20,686 nucleotides of DNA, from contig DASUYK010000017.1 of NCBI GenBank assembly GCA_036377415.1, forward strand, positions 1 to 20,686, written 5' to 3'. The notes beneath the pieces were generated by a model that was not told the origin of the DNA, did no database searches, and was given only the letters and a program-made list of their open reading frames with translations. This DNA is from DASUPK01 sp036377415 (lineage in GTDB: Bacteria > Actinomycetota > Thermoleophilia > Solirubrobacterales > 70-9). Positions 7,504 to 14,939 of the stretch are shown piece by piece. The translations under genes and the position numbers were made by a program. Position 1 is the stretch's first letter. Each line of letters opens with the position of its first letter.

Positions 7504-7509
7504 AGCATA
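7504..7509 (-). promoter_or_regulatory. -10-like box for PECR-like gene
   Basis: On the minus strand the sequence reads TATGCT, ending 9 bases before the ATG at 7494, with no Shine-Dalgarno sequence. It fits TAnnnT and would place transcription start at or next to the start codon. No good -35 hexamer is visible. Confidence 0.35.
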
Positions 7510-7561
7510 TTGGCCGCCCCCGGCGGGCACGAAAGCGCCCACGTCTGCGAGCGGGCCGGAT

Positions 7562-7567
7562 TACGCT
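7562..7567 (+). promoter_or_regulatory. -10-like box for MBL-fold gene
   Basis: TACGCT (TAnnnT) ends 7 bases before GTG 7575. There is no Shine-Dalgarno sequence, so a leaderless transcript is likely. No convincing -35 is visible. Confidence 0.4.
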
Positions 7568-7574
7568 GCACAGA

Positions 7575-8483
7575 GTGAGCGTGAAGGCAACCGCGATCCC
7601 GCTCGAGGAGCCGCTCGCCGGCGGCGTGGAGGACGCGTCGATGATCATCGAGCCGATCGAGACCGGCGAAGAGCTCTGGCCGGCGGCGGTCTTCGACAGC
7701 CGCCGTCGTGGACCGATCGCCCGCCTGCGCGGACTTGGCCTGCGCTCCAAGCCGGAGACATGGGAGGTGAGGCCGGTGCCGGCGTACCTCGCCCACCACC
7801 CGGGCGTCGGGCCGATCCTGGTCGACGCGGGGCTCCACCCGTCGATCGTGCGCGACGGCCGCGACAACCTCGGCCGGTCCTCGAGCCCGCACTACCGGGT
7901 CGAGGAGGGCCGGGACATCGTCTCCCAGCTTCGCGAGCGGGGCGTCGCGCCGGCGGATGTCGCGGTGGTCGTCCTCACCCACCTCCACGAAGACCACGCA
8001 TCCGCGATCGAGGCCTTTCCGGAGGCCCTCTTCATCGTGAGCGCGACCGAATGGGAGGCGGCGACCTCCCGGCGGCTCCCGCAGTTGCACGGCTACCGCC
8101 CCTCGCACTACGACTTCGCTTTCAACTACAGGACGGTCGACTTCGACGCCGACTTCATCGAGTCATACGGCCCGTTCGGTCGGACCTTCGACCTGTTCGG
8201 AGACGGTTCCGTCCGGCTCGCCTACACGCCGGGTCACAGCGCCGGGCACATGTCGGTGATCCTCCGGCTCCCGCGCCGTGACTTCGTCGTGGTCGGCGAC
8301 GCCGCGTACGACTGGCGACAGTTCCAGGGAGAGGCCGAGCCGCTGATGATCGAGGACGAGCACAACTGGCGCCGTTCCCTGCGTGAGCTCCAGGCCTTCA
8401 GGCGCTCGTATCCCTACGCGCTGATAGTCCCCGGCCACGACCGGGAGTTCTGGGCGAAGCTCGAGCGCCGCTACGAGGAGTAG
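7575..8483 (+). CDS. MBL-fold metallo-hydrolase, N-acyl-homoserine lactonase-like
   Basis: A 302-residue metallo-beta-lactamase-fold hydrolase. The zinc ligands can be read in order: THLHEDH (His136, His138, Asp140, His141), TPGHSAGH (His221), VVGDAAYD (Asp242) and VPGHDREFW (His288). The spacing and the closing PGHD resemble the AttM/AiiA lactonase group, whose members open lactone rings, including quorum-sensing acyl-homoserine lactones. Other members hydrolyse different esters or lactones, so quorum quenching is only one possibility. The N-terminal 60 residues with AAVFDSRRRGP precede the metal-binding part. The GTG start has no Shine-Dalgarno sequence but TACGCT lies 7 bases before it. 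It is divergent from the PECR-like gene and convergent with plsC, with a GC hairpin in the 36-base gap. Confidence 0.87.
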   Translation: MSVKATAIPLEEPLAGGVEDASMIIEPIETGEELWPAAVFDSRRRGPIARLRGLGLRSKPETWEVRPVPAYLAHHPGVGPILVDAGLHPSIVRDGRDNLGRSSSPHYRVEEGRDIVSQLRERGVAPADVAVVVLTHLHEDHASAIEAFPEALFIVSATEWEAATSRRLPQLHGYRPSHYDFAFNYRTVDFDADFIESYGPFGRTFDLFGDGSVRLAYTPGHSAGHMSVILRLPRRDFVVVGDAAYDWRQFQGEAEPLMIEDEHNWRRSLRELQAFRRSYPYALIVPGHDREFWAKLERRYEE

Positions 8484-8492
8484 ATGCGAGGG

Positions 8493-8507
8493 CGCGCCGC
8501 GGGCGCG
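8493..8507. terminator. GC hairpin between convergent genes
   Basis: CGCGCC (8493-8498) and GGCGCG (8502-8507) form a perfect 6-bp stem with a 3-base loop in the 36-base gap between the MBL-fold gene and plsC. It could serve both strands, but lacks a T-run on either side. Confidence 0.3.
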
Positions 8508-8519
8508 ACCCGTTACATG

Positions 8520-9320
8520 TCAGGAGCCCCCGTGCGCGTCGGCGGCATCCGGCGAGGGCGAGGCCGCCGGAAGGCCGTCGCGCAGGCGTCGGAGCACGTC
8601 GCCCCGGCCGTTCTCCTCGAGATCCACGTACATCGCGCGGACCCGGTCGAAGACCTGGTTCGCGACCTGCTGCTGCTCCTCGCGGCTGGGATCGGCCTTC
8701 GCCGGGAAGGTGACCGGTTCTCCGTACTGGATCGTCACCTTCGGGAACTGAAACCGGCGCCAGCCGCGGACGTGCGCCGAGCCGTGGACCGCCACCGGGA
8801 CGATCGGGACGCCCGACTCGAGGGCGATCTTGCCGATTCCGCGCTTCGGCTCGCCCAGGTCGCCGCTGCGAGAGCGACCTCCCTCGGCGTACATCAGCAC
8901 GGTGCCGCCGCGCCCGAGGATCGCGTGTGCGGTCTTGAAAGCCTCCTCGTCGTGATGCCCGCGGCGGACGGGAAACACGCCGCCGCGCCTGAAGATGAAC
9001 TTGATCGCGGGGTTCTTGAAGAGCTGCGACTTCGCCATGAACTGAACCTTGCGCCGTAGGTAGACCGCGGCGAAGAAGTGGTCCATCTGACTGAAGTGAT
9101 TGGGGGCCAGTACCACCGGGCCGGTGCGCGGGACGTTCTCGACGCCGATCGCGCGGGTTCGGTAGATCAGGGTCACCGGGATCGTCAGGATCACCCGGAC
9201 GAAGTCGTAGATCCAGCGGACACCCCGGCGAGCCGCCTCGTGGTAGGGCAGGAACATCTCCGCGGGGCGCGGGTCCTTGTAGACCTGCGGCTTCATCTCC
9301 TCGGGGTTCACCTTGGGCAT
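8520..9320 (-). CDS. PlsC-type 1-acyl-glycerol-3-phosphate acyltransferase
   Basis: A 266-residue membrane-associated acyltransferase expected to transfer an acyl chain to lysophosphatidic acid, giving phosphatidic acid, the precursor of phospholipids and triacylglycerol. Seen: a hydrophobic anchor segment at about 25-45 (YDFVRVILTIPVTLIY), the catalytic HX4D motif NHFSQMD (His75, Asp80), FRRGGVFPVRR, the EGTRS-type motif as YAEGGRSRSG, and VPIVPVAVHG. The Ala/Ser-rich tail SPSPDAADAHGGS looks disordered. The ATG at 9320 is chosen because GGAGAG lies 7 bases upstream; a longer N-terminus is possible but has no such site. It follows glycerol kinase on the same strand by 86 bases but is separated by an intrinsic terminator, so it probably has its own promoter. 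Acyl specificity cannot be read. Confidence 0.9.
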   Translation of the reverse strand: MPKVNPEEMKPQVYKDPRPAEMFLPYHEAARRGVRWIYDFVRVILTIPVTLIYRTRAIGVENVPRTGPVVLAPNHFSQMDHFFAAVYLRRKVQFMAKSQLFKNPAIKFIFRRGGVFPVRRGHHDEEAFKTAHAILGRGGTVLMYAEGGRSRSGDLGEPKRGIGKIALESGVPIVPVAVHGSAHVRGWRRFQFPKVTIQYGEPVTFPAKADPSREEQQQVANQVFDRVRAMYVDLEENGRGDVLRRLRDGLPAASPSPDAADAHGGS

Positions 9321-9327
9321 CTTCCTT

Positions 9328-9333
9328 CTCTCC
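9328..9333 (-). promoter_or_regulatory. ribosome binding site of plsC-like gene
   Basis: On the minus strand GGAGAG ends 7 bases before the ATG at 9320, which decides that start over longer alternatives. Confidence 0.55.
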
Positions 9334-9340
9334 GCTCTCC

Positions 9341-9370
9341 ACGAAAAGCCAAACGCCGTCAGAGACGGCG
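9341..9370 (-). terminator. intrinsic terminator of glpK
   Basis: Read on the minus strand, CGCCGTC-TCT-GACGGCG is a perfect 7-bp stem with a 3-base loop, followed by TTTGGCTTTTCG, a broken T-rich run. It lies 36 bases after the glycerol kinase stop and before the plsC-like start, separating the two same-strand genes. Confidence 0.65.
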
Positions 9371-9406
9371 AGGGTCGCTGATTCCTACCCGCGTGGCAGG
9401 GATGGG

Positions 9407-10864
9407 TTACGCCTGCCCCCGCGCCCATCCCCGCGCCCGCTCGACCGCCTCCCGCCAGCGGCCGATCAGCTCCTCGCGCTCGGCCTCCTTCATCCTCGGC
9501 TCGAAGGCGGCGGCCTCACGCCACATCTCCCGCACCTGCTCGGCGGTCCACAGCCCCGTCGCGATCCCCGCCAGGTAGGCGGCGCCGAGCGCCGTGGTCT
9601 CGGCGACCTCGGGCACGACCACGGGGGCCCCCAGCACGTCCGCCTGGAACTGCATCAGCCACGAGTTGTGGACCGCGCCGCCGTCTGCCTTCAACGCAGG
9701 GACGCTCTCGCCGGAGGCCGCCTCCTGGGCGCGAACCGCATCGACCGTCTGGTAGGCGATCGCCTCGAGCGCCGCGCGGGCGAGATGAGCGCGCCCGGTC
9801 CCCCTGGTGAGGCCGACGATGGTCCCGCGCGCATATGGATCCCAGTGCGGAGAGCCGAGCCCGGTGAGCGCCGGGACGAAGTAGACGTCGTCGTTGGAGC
9901 CCAGCGACCCGGCCAGTGCCTCGGTCTCCGCCGCCTCGGTGATGATCCCGAGCCCGTCTCGCAGCCACTGCACGGCGGCCCCGGTGACGAACACCGACGC
10001 CTCCAGGGCGTAGTCCACCTCGCCCTTCAGGCCCCAGGCAACGGTGGAGAGCAGTCCCTCTCCAGGCTCCACCGCCTCGGTGCCCGTATTGAGCAGGACG
10101 AAGCTGCCGGTGCCGTAGGTGTTCTTCGTCTCCCCCGGCCGCTGGCAGGCCTGGCCGAACAGGGCCGCCTGCTGGTCGCCCGCGATCCCGGCGACCGGCA
10201 CCTCGCCGCCGAACGCGGCGGTCGTCGCGTAGACCTCGGCCGAGGGCACGGGCTCCGGCAGCGCTCCCGGATCGACTCCGAGGAGCCCGCACAGCTCCTC
10301 GTCCCAGCCGAGCCTGCGGATGTCGAAGAGCATCGTCCGCGAGGCGTTCGAGTAGTCGATCAGGTGACGCCCGGTGAGCTTGAAGGCGAGCCAGGAGTCG
10401 ATCGTCCCGAACACGGTCCCGGCGGGCAGGTCAGCGTTCCGGATCAGCCACTCGATCTTCGTCCCCGAGAAGTAGGGATCGATCACGAGCCCGGTGCGCT
10501 CCCGAACCAGCGCCTCGTGACCCGCCTCGCGGAGCTCGTCGCAGCGTGCCGCGGTGCGCCGGTCCTGCCAGACGAGGGCGCGGTGGACCGGCTCCCCGGT
10601 CTTCGGGTCCCACGCGACCACCGTCTCGCGCTGATTCGTGATCCCGATTCCCACGAGATCCGCCCCCTGGACCGCGGCGTCGGTGAGCGCCCCGATCGCC
10701 ACCGTTCGGGTCACGTCCCAGATCTCGGCCGCGTCGTGCTCGACCCAGCCGGGCTTGGGGAAGTGCTGCTCGAACTCGCTGTAGGCGCGGCCGCGCTCGC
10801 GCCCGTCCTCTCCGAAGACGATGCAGGTTGTCCCCGTCGTCCCCTGGTCGATCGCCAGGATCAT
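9407..10864 (-). CDS. glpK: glycerol kinase
   Basis: A 485-residue FGGY-family kinase that phosphorylates glycerol with ATP to sn-glycerol 3-phosphate in the cytoplasm. The N-terminal phosphate loop ILAIDQGTTGTTCIVF (residues 2-17) opens the protein. TNQRETVVAWD, LVWQDRRTA, SNASRTMLFDI and GIAGDQQAALFGQ follow as in other glycerol kinases, and GTGSFVLLNTG marks the start of the second actin-like domain. Length is close to the 500 usual for the family. The start ATG overlaps the TGA of the upstream glycosyltransferase (ATGA), so translation is probably coupled. The product glycerol 3-phosphate is the backbone that acyltransferases such as the adjacent PlsC-like protein build upon, although a terminator lies between. 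No glycerol facilitator or glycerol-3-phosphate dehydrogenase gene is in the window. Confidence 0.97.
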   Translation of the reverse strand: MILAIDQGTTGTTCIVFGEDGRERGRAYSEFEQHFPKPGWVEHDAAEIWDVTRTVAIGALTDAAVQGADLVGIGITNQRETVVAWDPKTGEPVHRALVWQDRRTAARCDELREAGHEALVRERTGLVIDPYFSGTKIEWLIRNADLPAGTVFGTIDSWLAFKLTGRHLIDYSNASRTMLFDIRRLGWDEELCGLLGVDPGALPEPVPSAEVYATTAAFGGEVPVAGIAGDQQAALFGQACQRPGETKNTYGTGSFVLLNTGTEAVEPGEGLLSTVAWGLKGEVDYALEASVFVTGAAVQWLRDGLGIITEAAETEALAGSLGSNDDVYFVPALTGLGSPHWDPYARGTIVGLTRGTGRAHLARAALEAIAYQTVDAVRAQEAASGESVPALKADGGAVHNSWLMQFQADVLGAPVVVPEVAETTALGAAYLAGIATGLWTAEQVREMWREAAAFEPRMKEAEREELIGRWREAVERARGWARGQA

Positions 10865-11562
10865 CGCGCGGACGCTATCTGCCGACGCTCCCGGGTGGCA
10901 CGGCGGAAGTCGCGTAGCTGGCGAGCGCAATGGAGGAATCCGGTTGGCGTGCGGCCGGTCACCCGGTGCGCGAGCGGGAACTCGATCTCGGCGATCCGCT
11001 TGCCCGCCCGGGCCGCGTCGATGGTCATCCCGAGCTCGAGGCCCCAGCCGTCCGCGAACGGCAGCAGCTCGCGGAGAGTGGAGATTCGCATCGCCCGCTG
11101 CCCCGACAGGGGTGACGCGAGGCGCAGGCCGCAGAGCCGCTCCACCGTTCGCCGCGCATAACGGAGCGCGACGCCGAACCCATCGCCCACGGGATTGGCG
11201 AAGCCCGCAACGGCCAGGTCGCAATTCCCCCTCTCCACCGCCTCGACGAGCGGCCCCAGCTCTCGCGCCGAGTCGCCGAGATCCCCGTCGCCTAGAAGCA
11301 CCACCGCGTCGTCGCCGAACTCGCCGATCGCGGCCTCCGCCGCCGCCGTCACGTTCCCGCCCTTGCCGTGTGGCCTGCGGCGGGAGATCAGCCAGGCGCC
11401 GTGCGCCAGCGCCCTCTCCCGGGTCCCGTCGGTCGAGGCATCGTCGGCGACGATCAGGCGGGCCCCGGGGAGCGCCTCGGCGAGGGCGTCGAGGGTGGCA
11501 CCGATCCGGTCCGCGTCGTTGTTCGCCGCGACGATCGCAACACGCGTCGGTTCCGCCGTCAT
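10861..11562 (-). CDS. family 2 glycosyltransferase
   Basis: A 233-residue GT-A-fold glycosyltransferase (family 2) with no membrane segment. It starts VAIVAANNDADRIGATLDAL, then LIVADDASTDGT, the nucleotide-sugar strand, then GKGGNV, and the metal-binding D-x-D as LLGDGDLGD (Asp92, Asp94). ASPLSGQRAMR is the segment that often carries SGxR in polyprenyl-phosphate-sugar and related synthases. Donor and acceptor cannot be read; a lipid-linked or small soluble acceptor is possible. The ATG at 11562 is chosen over an upstream alternative because MTAEPTRVAIV gives a normal GT2 N-terminus and CATTAT lies 6 bases before it. Its stop overlaps the glpK start, so it heads a two-gene operon. A link between its acceptor and glycerol phosphate is speculation. 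Confidence 0.85.
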   Translation of the reverse strand: MTAEPTRVAIVAANNDADRIGATLDALAEALPGARLIVADDASTDGTRERALAHGAWLISRRRPHGKGGNVTAAAEAAIGEFGDDAVVLLGDGDLGDSARELGPLVEAVERGNCDLAVAGFANPVGDGFGVALRYARRTVERLCGLRLASPLSGQRAMRISTLRELLPFADGWGLELGMTIDAARAGKRIAEIEFPLAHRVTGRTPTGFLHCARQLRDFRRATRERRQIASAR

Positions 11563-11581
11563 GGCCGGATAATGTCCGGCC
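11563..11581. promoter_or_regulatory. palindromic divergent promoter core
   Basis: GGCCGGA (11563-11569), TAATG, TCCGGCC (11575-11581) form a perfect 7-bp inverted repeat directly beside the glycosyltransferase ATG. The centre holds GATAAT on the plus strand (11568-11573) and CATTAT on the minus strand (11574-11569), so one element could be the -10 box for both divergent genes. It could also be a repressor site. Confidence 0.4.
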
Positions 11582-11583
11582 GC

Positions 11584-11796
11584 GTGGCCGACGTAGAGGC
11601 GCACATCACCGGCACAGTCTGGAAGATCGAGGTCGAGGTGGGCGACAAGGTCGACGAGGGGGACACGGTCGTCATCCTCGAATCGATGAAAATGGAGATG
11701 CCGGTCGAGGCCGAGGATCCCGGCAAGGTCGCCGAGATCCGCTGCGAGGAAGGCCAGTCGGTCTCCGAGGGCGACATCCTCGTCGTCCTCGAATAG
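11584..11796 (+). CDS. stand-alone biotinyl-domain carrier protein
   Basis: A 70-residue protein that is only a biotinyl/lipoyl attachment domain. The target lysine is Lys36 in ESMKMEMPV, expected to be biotinylated by biotin protein ligase and then to carry carboxyl groups for an acyl-CoA carboxylase or a related decarboxylase. It closely resembles, from memory, mycobacterial TB7.3 (Rv3221c), which also has ESMKMEIPV and about 71 residues. The GTG at 11584 is chosen because MADVEAHITG matches the usual N-terminus and GATAAT lies 10 bases upstream. An in-frame ATG at 11572 is the alternative and would put the start inside the palindrome. The crotonase gene follows after 11 bases, and a biotin operon lies about 6 kb away. 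No carboxyltransferase or biotin carboxylase is in the window. Confidence 0.9.
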   Translation: MADVEAHITGTVWKIEVEVGDKVDEGDTVVILESMKMEMPVEAEDPGKVAEIRCEEGQSVSEGDILVVLE

Positions 11797-11807
11797 CCTC
11801 AGCGGTC

Positions 11808-12614
11808 ATGGCCGACCAATTGGCCGGCGGCAAGCTGCTCCTCGATGAGCCGGCGGAGGCCGTCGCCCGCCTGACGCTCAATCGCCCCGAATCGCGGAAC
11901 GCGCTCGATCACGAGCTGCTCGATGGGCTCGCGGCGGCGATGCCGTCGCTCGACCGCGGGATCGAGGTGCGATGCGTCCTGATCACCGGAGCCGGCAGGG
12001 CGTTCTCCGCGGGCTACGACATTGCCGGGATCCCCTCGGAGACGTTCCAGCGGGACGCCGAGGCCCTGGTCGCCCACCCCTTCCAGGCCGCCCTCGACGC
12101 GATCGCCGCCCACCCCTGGCCGGTGATCGCGGCAGTAAACGGGCACGCGCTCGGCGGCGGCCTCGAGCTCACCCTCACCTGCGATCTCCGGATCGCGGCG
12201 CGCGGCGCGAAGCTCGGGATGCCGCCGGCGAAGCTGGGCTTGATCTACGGGCACACCGGCCTGCGCAGGTTCCTCGACGCGATCGGCGTTCCCGGCACCA
12301 AGGAGCTCTTCCTGACCGGCCGCAACATCGGAGCCGAGCGAGCGGAGCGGATCGGGCTCGTCCACGAGGTCGTCGACGACTCGGAGGTCGAGCGCGCGTC
12401 GCTCGAGCTCGCCGCGGAGGTCGCAGCGAACGCGCCCCTCTCGATGCGCGGCAACAAGCACGCGATCGACACACTCAACTCGTATCCGCGCCTGACCGAG
12501 GAGCAGGAGCGCGAGCTGATCGAGCTGCGGGAGTCCTGCTTCGCGTCCGAGGACTTCCGTGAGGGGATCGCGGCGTTCGCCGAGAAGCGAAAGCCCGCCT
12601 GGAAGGGGCGCTAG
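11808..12614 (+). CDS. crotonase-family, methylmalonyl-CoA decarboxylase-like
   Basis: A 268-residue enoyl-CoA hydratase/isomerase-fold protein. Oxyanion-hole regions are AFSAGYDIAGIP (about 66-77) and HALGGGLELTLTCDLRIAA. One of the two hydratase glutamates is present (Glu120) but the second is replaced: LGMPPAKLGLIYG has Pro-Ala where hydratases read PE. The arrangement fits E. coli ScpB/YgfG methylmalonyl-CoA decarboxylase better: FSAGxDI, a PxxLGxxY segment with Tyr147, and the ending SEDFREGIAAFAEKRKPAWKG, which I recall as SEDYQEGMNAFLEKRKP in ScpB. The reaction would be methylmalonyl-CoA to propionyl-CoA plus CO2. It follows the biotinyl protein gene by 11 bases. TAGCCT ends 8 bases before the ATG and there is no Shine-Dalgarno sequence. 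Its stop overlaps that of the convergent MMPL gene. Another acyl-CoA decarboxylase or isomerase role is possible. Confidence 0.85.
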   Translation: MADQLAGGKLLLDEPAEAVARLTLNRPESRNALDHELLDGLAAAMPSLDRGIEVRCVLITGAGRAFSAGYDIAGIPSETFQRDAEALVAHPFQAALDAIAAHPWPVIAAVNGHALGGGLELTLTCDLRIAARGAKLGMPPAKLGLIYGHTGLRRFLDAIGVPGTKELFLTGRNIGAERAERIGLVHEVVDDSEVERASLELAAEVAANAPLSMRGNKHAIDTLNSYPRLTEEQERELIELRESCFASEDFREGIAAFAEKRKPAWKGR

Positions 12615-14812
12615 CCCACCTCGGCCGGATCGGCGACCGGGTGCTCGCCGGTCCGCTCGCGGAGCCCGCCACCCCCCTTGGCGGTCGACGGCCACCAGAC
12701 CCGATCGCCGAGCAACTCGACCGCGGCCGGCACCATGATCGTCCGGACGATGAAGGTGTCGAGCAGGATCCCGAGCGCGACCATGAGACCGAGGTCGAAG
12801 GTGTAGGTCACCGGCAGGGTCATCAGCACCGAGAAGGTGCCGGCGAGGATGATCCCGGCGGACGTGATCACCGGGCCGGTCGCGGCCAGGGCGCGAAGCA
12901 TCCCCTCGCGAGTCCCGTGCCGGCGCGCCTCCTCGCGCACCCGTCCCATCAGGAAGATCGTGTAGTCGATCCCGAGGGCGACCAGGAAGATGAAGGCGAA
13001 GGTCGGGATCGAGGCGTCGAAGCCCGCGTCGCCGACGACGAAGCGGATGAAGAGCACGGAGATCCCGAGCGTGCACAGGAACGAGAGGATCACGCTCGCG
13101 ATCAGGACCAGCGGCGCGACCAGCGCCCGGAGGAGAACCGCGAGGATGATCGCGATCACAAGCAGGGCGATCGGCGCGATCAGCTCGAAATCGCTCTCGA
13201 TCGCGTTGTCGAAGTCGTACTGGATCGCCGACCCACCGCCGACCAGCGCGGTAACGCCGGGGCCGAGGTCGCTGAGGCTGTCGCGGATGTCGGGGACGAT
13301 CCCGAGCGCCTCCTTCGTGAAAGGGTCGCCCTCCAGGACGACGTCGATCGTCGCCATCTGCCCGTCCCTCGAGACATTGCCGGTCGCCGTCGCGGAGGCG
13401 ACGCCGTCCACGTTCCGGACGTTCTGGGAGACCCCGGCGCGATCGCCCGCGGTCACCGGCCCCTCCGCGCTCTCGACGAGGACGGTGGTCGGGTAGAGCA
13501 CGCCCGCCGGGAACTCACGCTCCATCAGCTCGAAGGCCTCGACCGACTCGACCGATTTCTTGAAGAAGGTTGTGGTCGAGTAATCGACCTTGTAGGCGAG
13601 CAGGCCGAGCGCGCCGGCGACGAATGCGATCCCGGTGACCGCGAGCGCGGGGCCCGGTCGCTGCAGGACGCGGTCGCCAACCCGGCGCCACACCCCCTGG
13701 CGTGCGGTCTCCGGGTGGCTCGGGTCGTACTCGACGACGCCGCGGCGGGGCCAGAATCCGGCGCGGCCGAACATCGTGAGGAGCGCCGGCAGCAGGGTGA
13801 GCCCCGCCACCATGCCGCACGCGACGCCGATCGCCGCAACCGGCCCAAGGGTGGAGGTGAGCCGCGCATCGGCGAGCGCCAAGGTCAGCATCGCGAGCGA
13901 GACGGTCAGGCCGCTGGCAAAGATCGTCGGGCCGGTGCGCCTGAGCGCGCGCTCCATCGCGTCGTGCTTGTCCTCTATCCGGCGGAGCTCTTCCCGGTAG
14001 CGGGAGACCAGCAGCAGGCAGTAGTCGGTCCCCACCCCGAACATCAGGACGATCAGGATCGTCGTTCCGTTGGAGGAGACGGTGGCGCCCGATTTCACGT
14101 AGAGGTAGATCAGCCCGGTCGCGACCGTGTAGGCGAAGAAGACGACGAGGAGCGGAGTCAGGGCGACCAGGACCGCCCGATAGATCGCTCCGAGCAGGAA
14201 GAGCACGAGCAGGACGGTGGCGATCAGCAGCTTCGTGTCGAGCTCGCCGAAGACCTCCTCGGAGTCAGTCGAGAACCCGAGATCACCGGTGAGGAGGATC
14301 CGCATGCCATCCGCCTCCTCGCCGGTGGTGTCGCGGACCGTCTTGCCCCAATCGGCCGCCTCGTCGAAGTTGGTCGGCACGGTGAGGACGGTGTAGGCGA
14401 GGTCCTCGTCGGACGAGACCTGGTCGGGTGAGGAGGTGGCGGTGAACGGGACCTCGGGCGGACGGGTCAGGGGCAGCACCTCCGCCCCCTGGTCTTCCTC
14501 CGCCTCGTCGGGAAGCGCGTCCAGCGCCTGCGCGTCCGCGACGATCTTCCGCTTGTCCGCCTCGGTCAGGCCGCCGTCGCGGTTGTAGACGATCAGCCCG
14601 CGCGTGGTCTCACCGGCGGCGAATTCATCGTCGAGGATCCTCACCACCTCGGTGGACTCCGCGCTCTCGGGCAGGAACGAGGTCGTGTCGTCCTGCGTCT
14701 CGTCGGAGAGCTTCGAGCCGATCGGGCTCATCGCCGCGACGATCACGATCCAGAGGCCGAGCACGACCCACTTGCCGATCCGACCCGTGACCACAGATGC
14801 GAGTGTTCTCAA
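12611..14812 (-). CDS. MMPL-family RND transporter (exporter 2)
   Basis: A 733-residue inner-membrane exporter with the duplicated MMPL plan: TM1 at about 13-30, a soluble domain to about 200, a TM bundle at about 205-350, TM7 near 390, a second soluble domain at about 410-535 and a final TM bundle ending near 710. Proton-relay Asp-Tyr pairs are VGTDYCLLLVSRYREE (D263-Y264) and LGIDYTIFLMGRVREE (D616-Y617). It shares the plan of the exporter at 1755-3905 but the two differ in loops and motif wording (VGTDY versus VSIDY), so they are not a recent duplicate. The first soluble domain is very acidic (ALPDEAEEDQGAEV). Start TTG 14812 has GGAGG 4 bases upstream. It is divergent from the sigma factor gene, and its stop overlaps the crotonase stop. 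Substrate unknown. Confidence 0.93.
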   Translation of the reverse strand: MRTLASVVTGRIGKWVVLGLWIVIVAAMSPIGSKLSDETQDDTTSFLPESAESTEVVRILDDEFAAGETTRGLIVYNRDGGLTEADKRKIVADAQALDALPDEAEEDQGAEVLPLTRPPEVPFTATSSPDQVSSDEDLAYTVLTVPTNFDEAADWGKTVRDTTGEEADGMRILLTGDLGFSTDSEEVFGELDTKLLIATVLLVLFLLGAIYRAVLVALTPLLVVFFAYTVATGLIYLYVKSGATVSSNGTTILIVLMFGVGTDYCLLLVSRYREELRRIEDKHDAMERALRRTGPTIFASGLTVSLAMLTLALADARLTSTLGPVAAIGVACGMVAGLTLLPALLTMFGRAGFWPRRGVVEYDPSHPETARQGVWRRVGDRVLQRPGPALAVTGIAFVAGALGLLAYKVDYSTTTFFKKSVESVEAFELMEREFPAGVLYPTTVLVESAEGPVTAGDRAGVSQNVRNVDGVASATATGNVSRDGQMATIDVVLEGDPFTKEALGIVPDIRDSLSDLGPGVTALVGGGSAIQYDFDNAIESDFELIAPIALLVIAIILAVLLRALVAPLVLIASVILSFLCTLGISVLFIRFVVGDAGFDASIPTFAFIFLVALGIDYTIFLMGRVREEARRHGTREGMLRALAATGPVITSAGIILAGTFSVLMTLPVTYTFDLGLMVALGILLDTFIVRTIMVPAAVELLGDRVWWPSTAKGGGGLRERTGEHPVADPAEVG

Positions 14813-14816
14813 CGGA

Positions 14817-14821
14817 CCTCC
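14817..14821 (-). promoter_or_regulatory. ribosome binding site of exporter 2
   Basis: On the minus strand GGAGG ends 4 bases before TTG at 14812, the same spacing and start codon as at the first MMPL gene. Confidence 0.6.
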
Positions 14822-14939
14822 ATGCCTGACCGCGCCTCCTGCAGGATCCGCGTCCGCCTGAACGCAACAGGGGGCACGTTATCGAGTGGAGATCGGCGGC
14901 CCACGTGCGCAGCGCCGAGGGCCGCCGTTTGGGACCCTG

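Noticed and set aside
9668..11161. 497-codon plus-strand open frame opposite glycerol kinase
   Set aside because: Antisense to an unmistakable glpK; composition is Arg/Asp/Gly-rich low complexity, as expected for a shadow of GC-rich codons.
12641..14431. 596-codon plus-strand open frame opposite the second MMPL gene
   Set aside because: Extremely charged, no family motif, and mirrors a gene with intact MMPL signatures.
1755..14812. The two MMPL genes as a recent tandem or dispersed duplication
   Set aside because: Motif wording, soluble domains and lengths differ throughout; they look like old, separate subfamilies.
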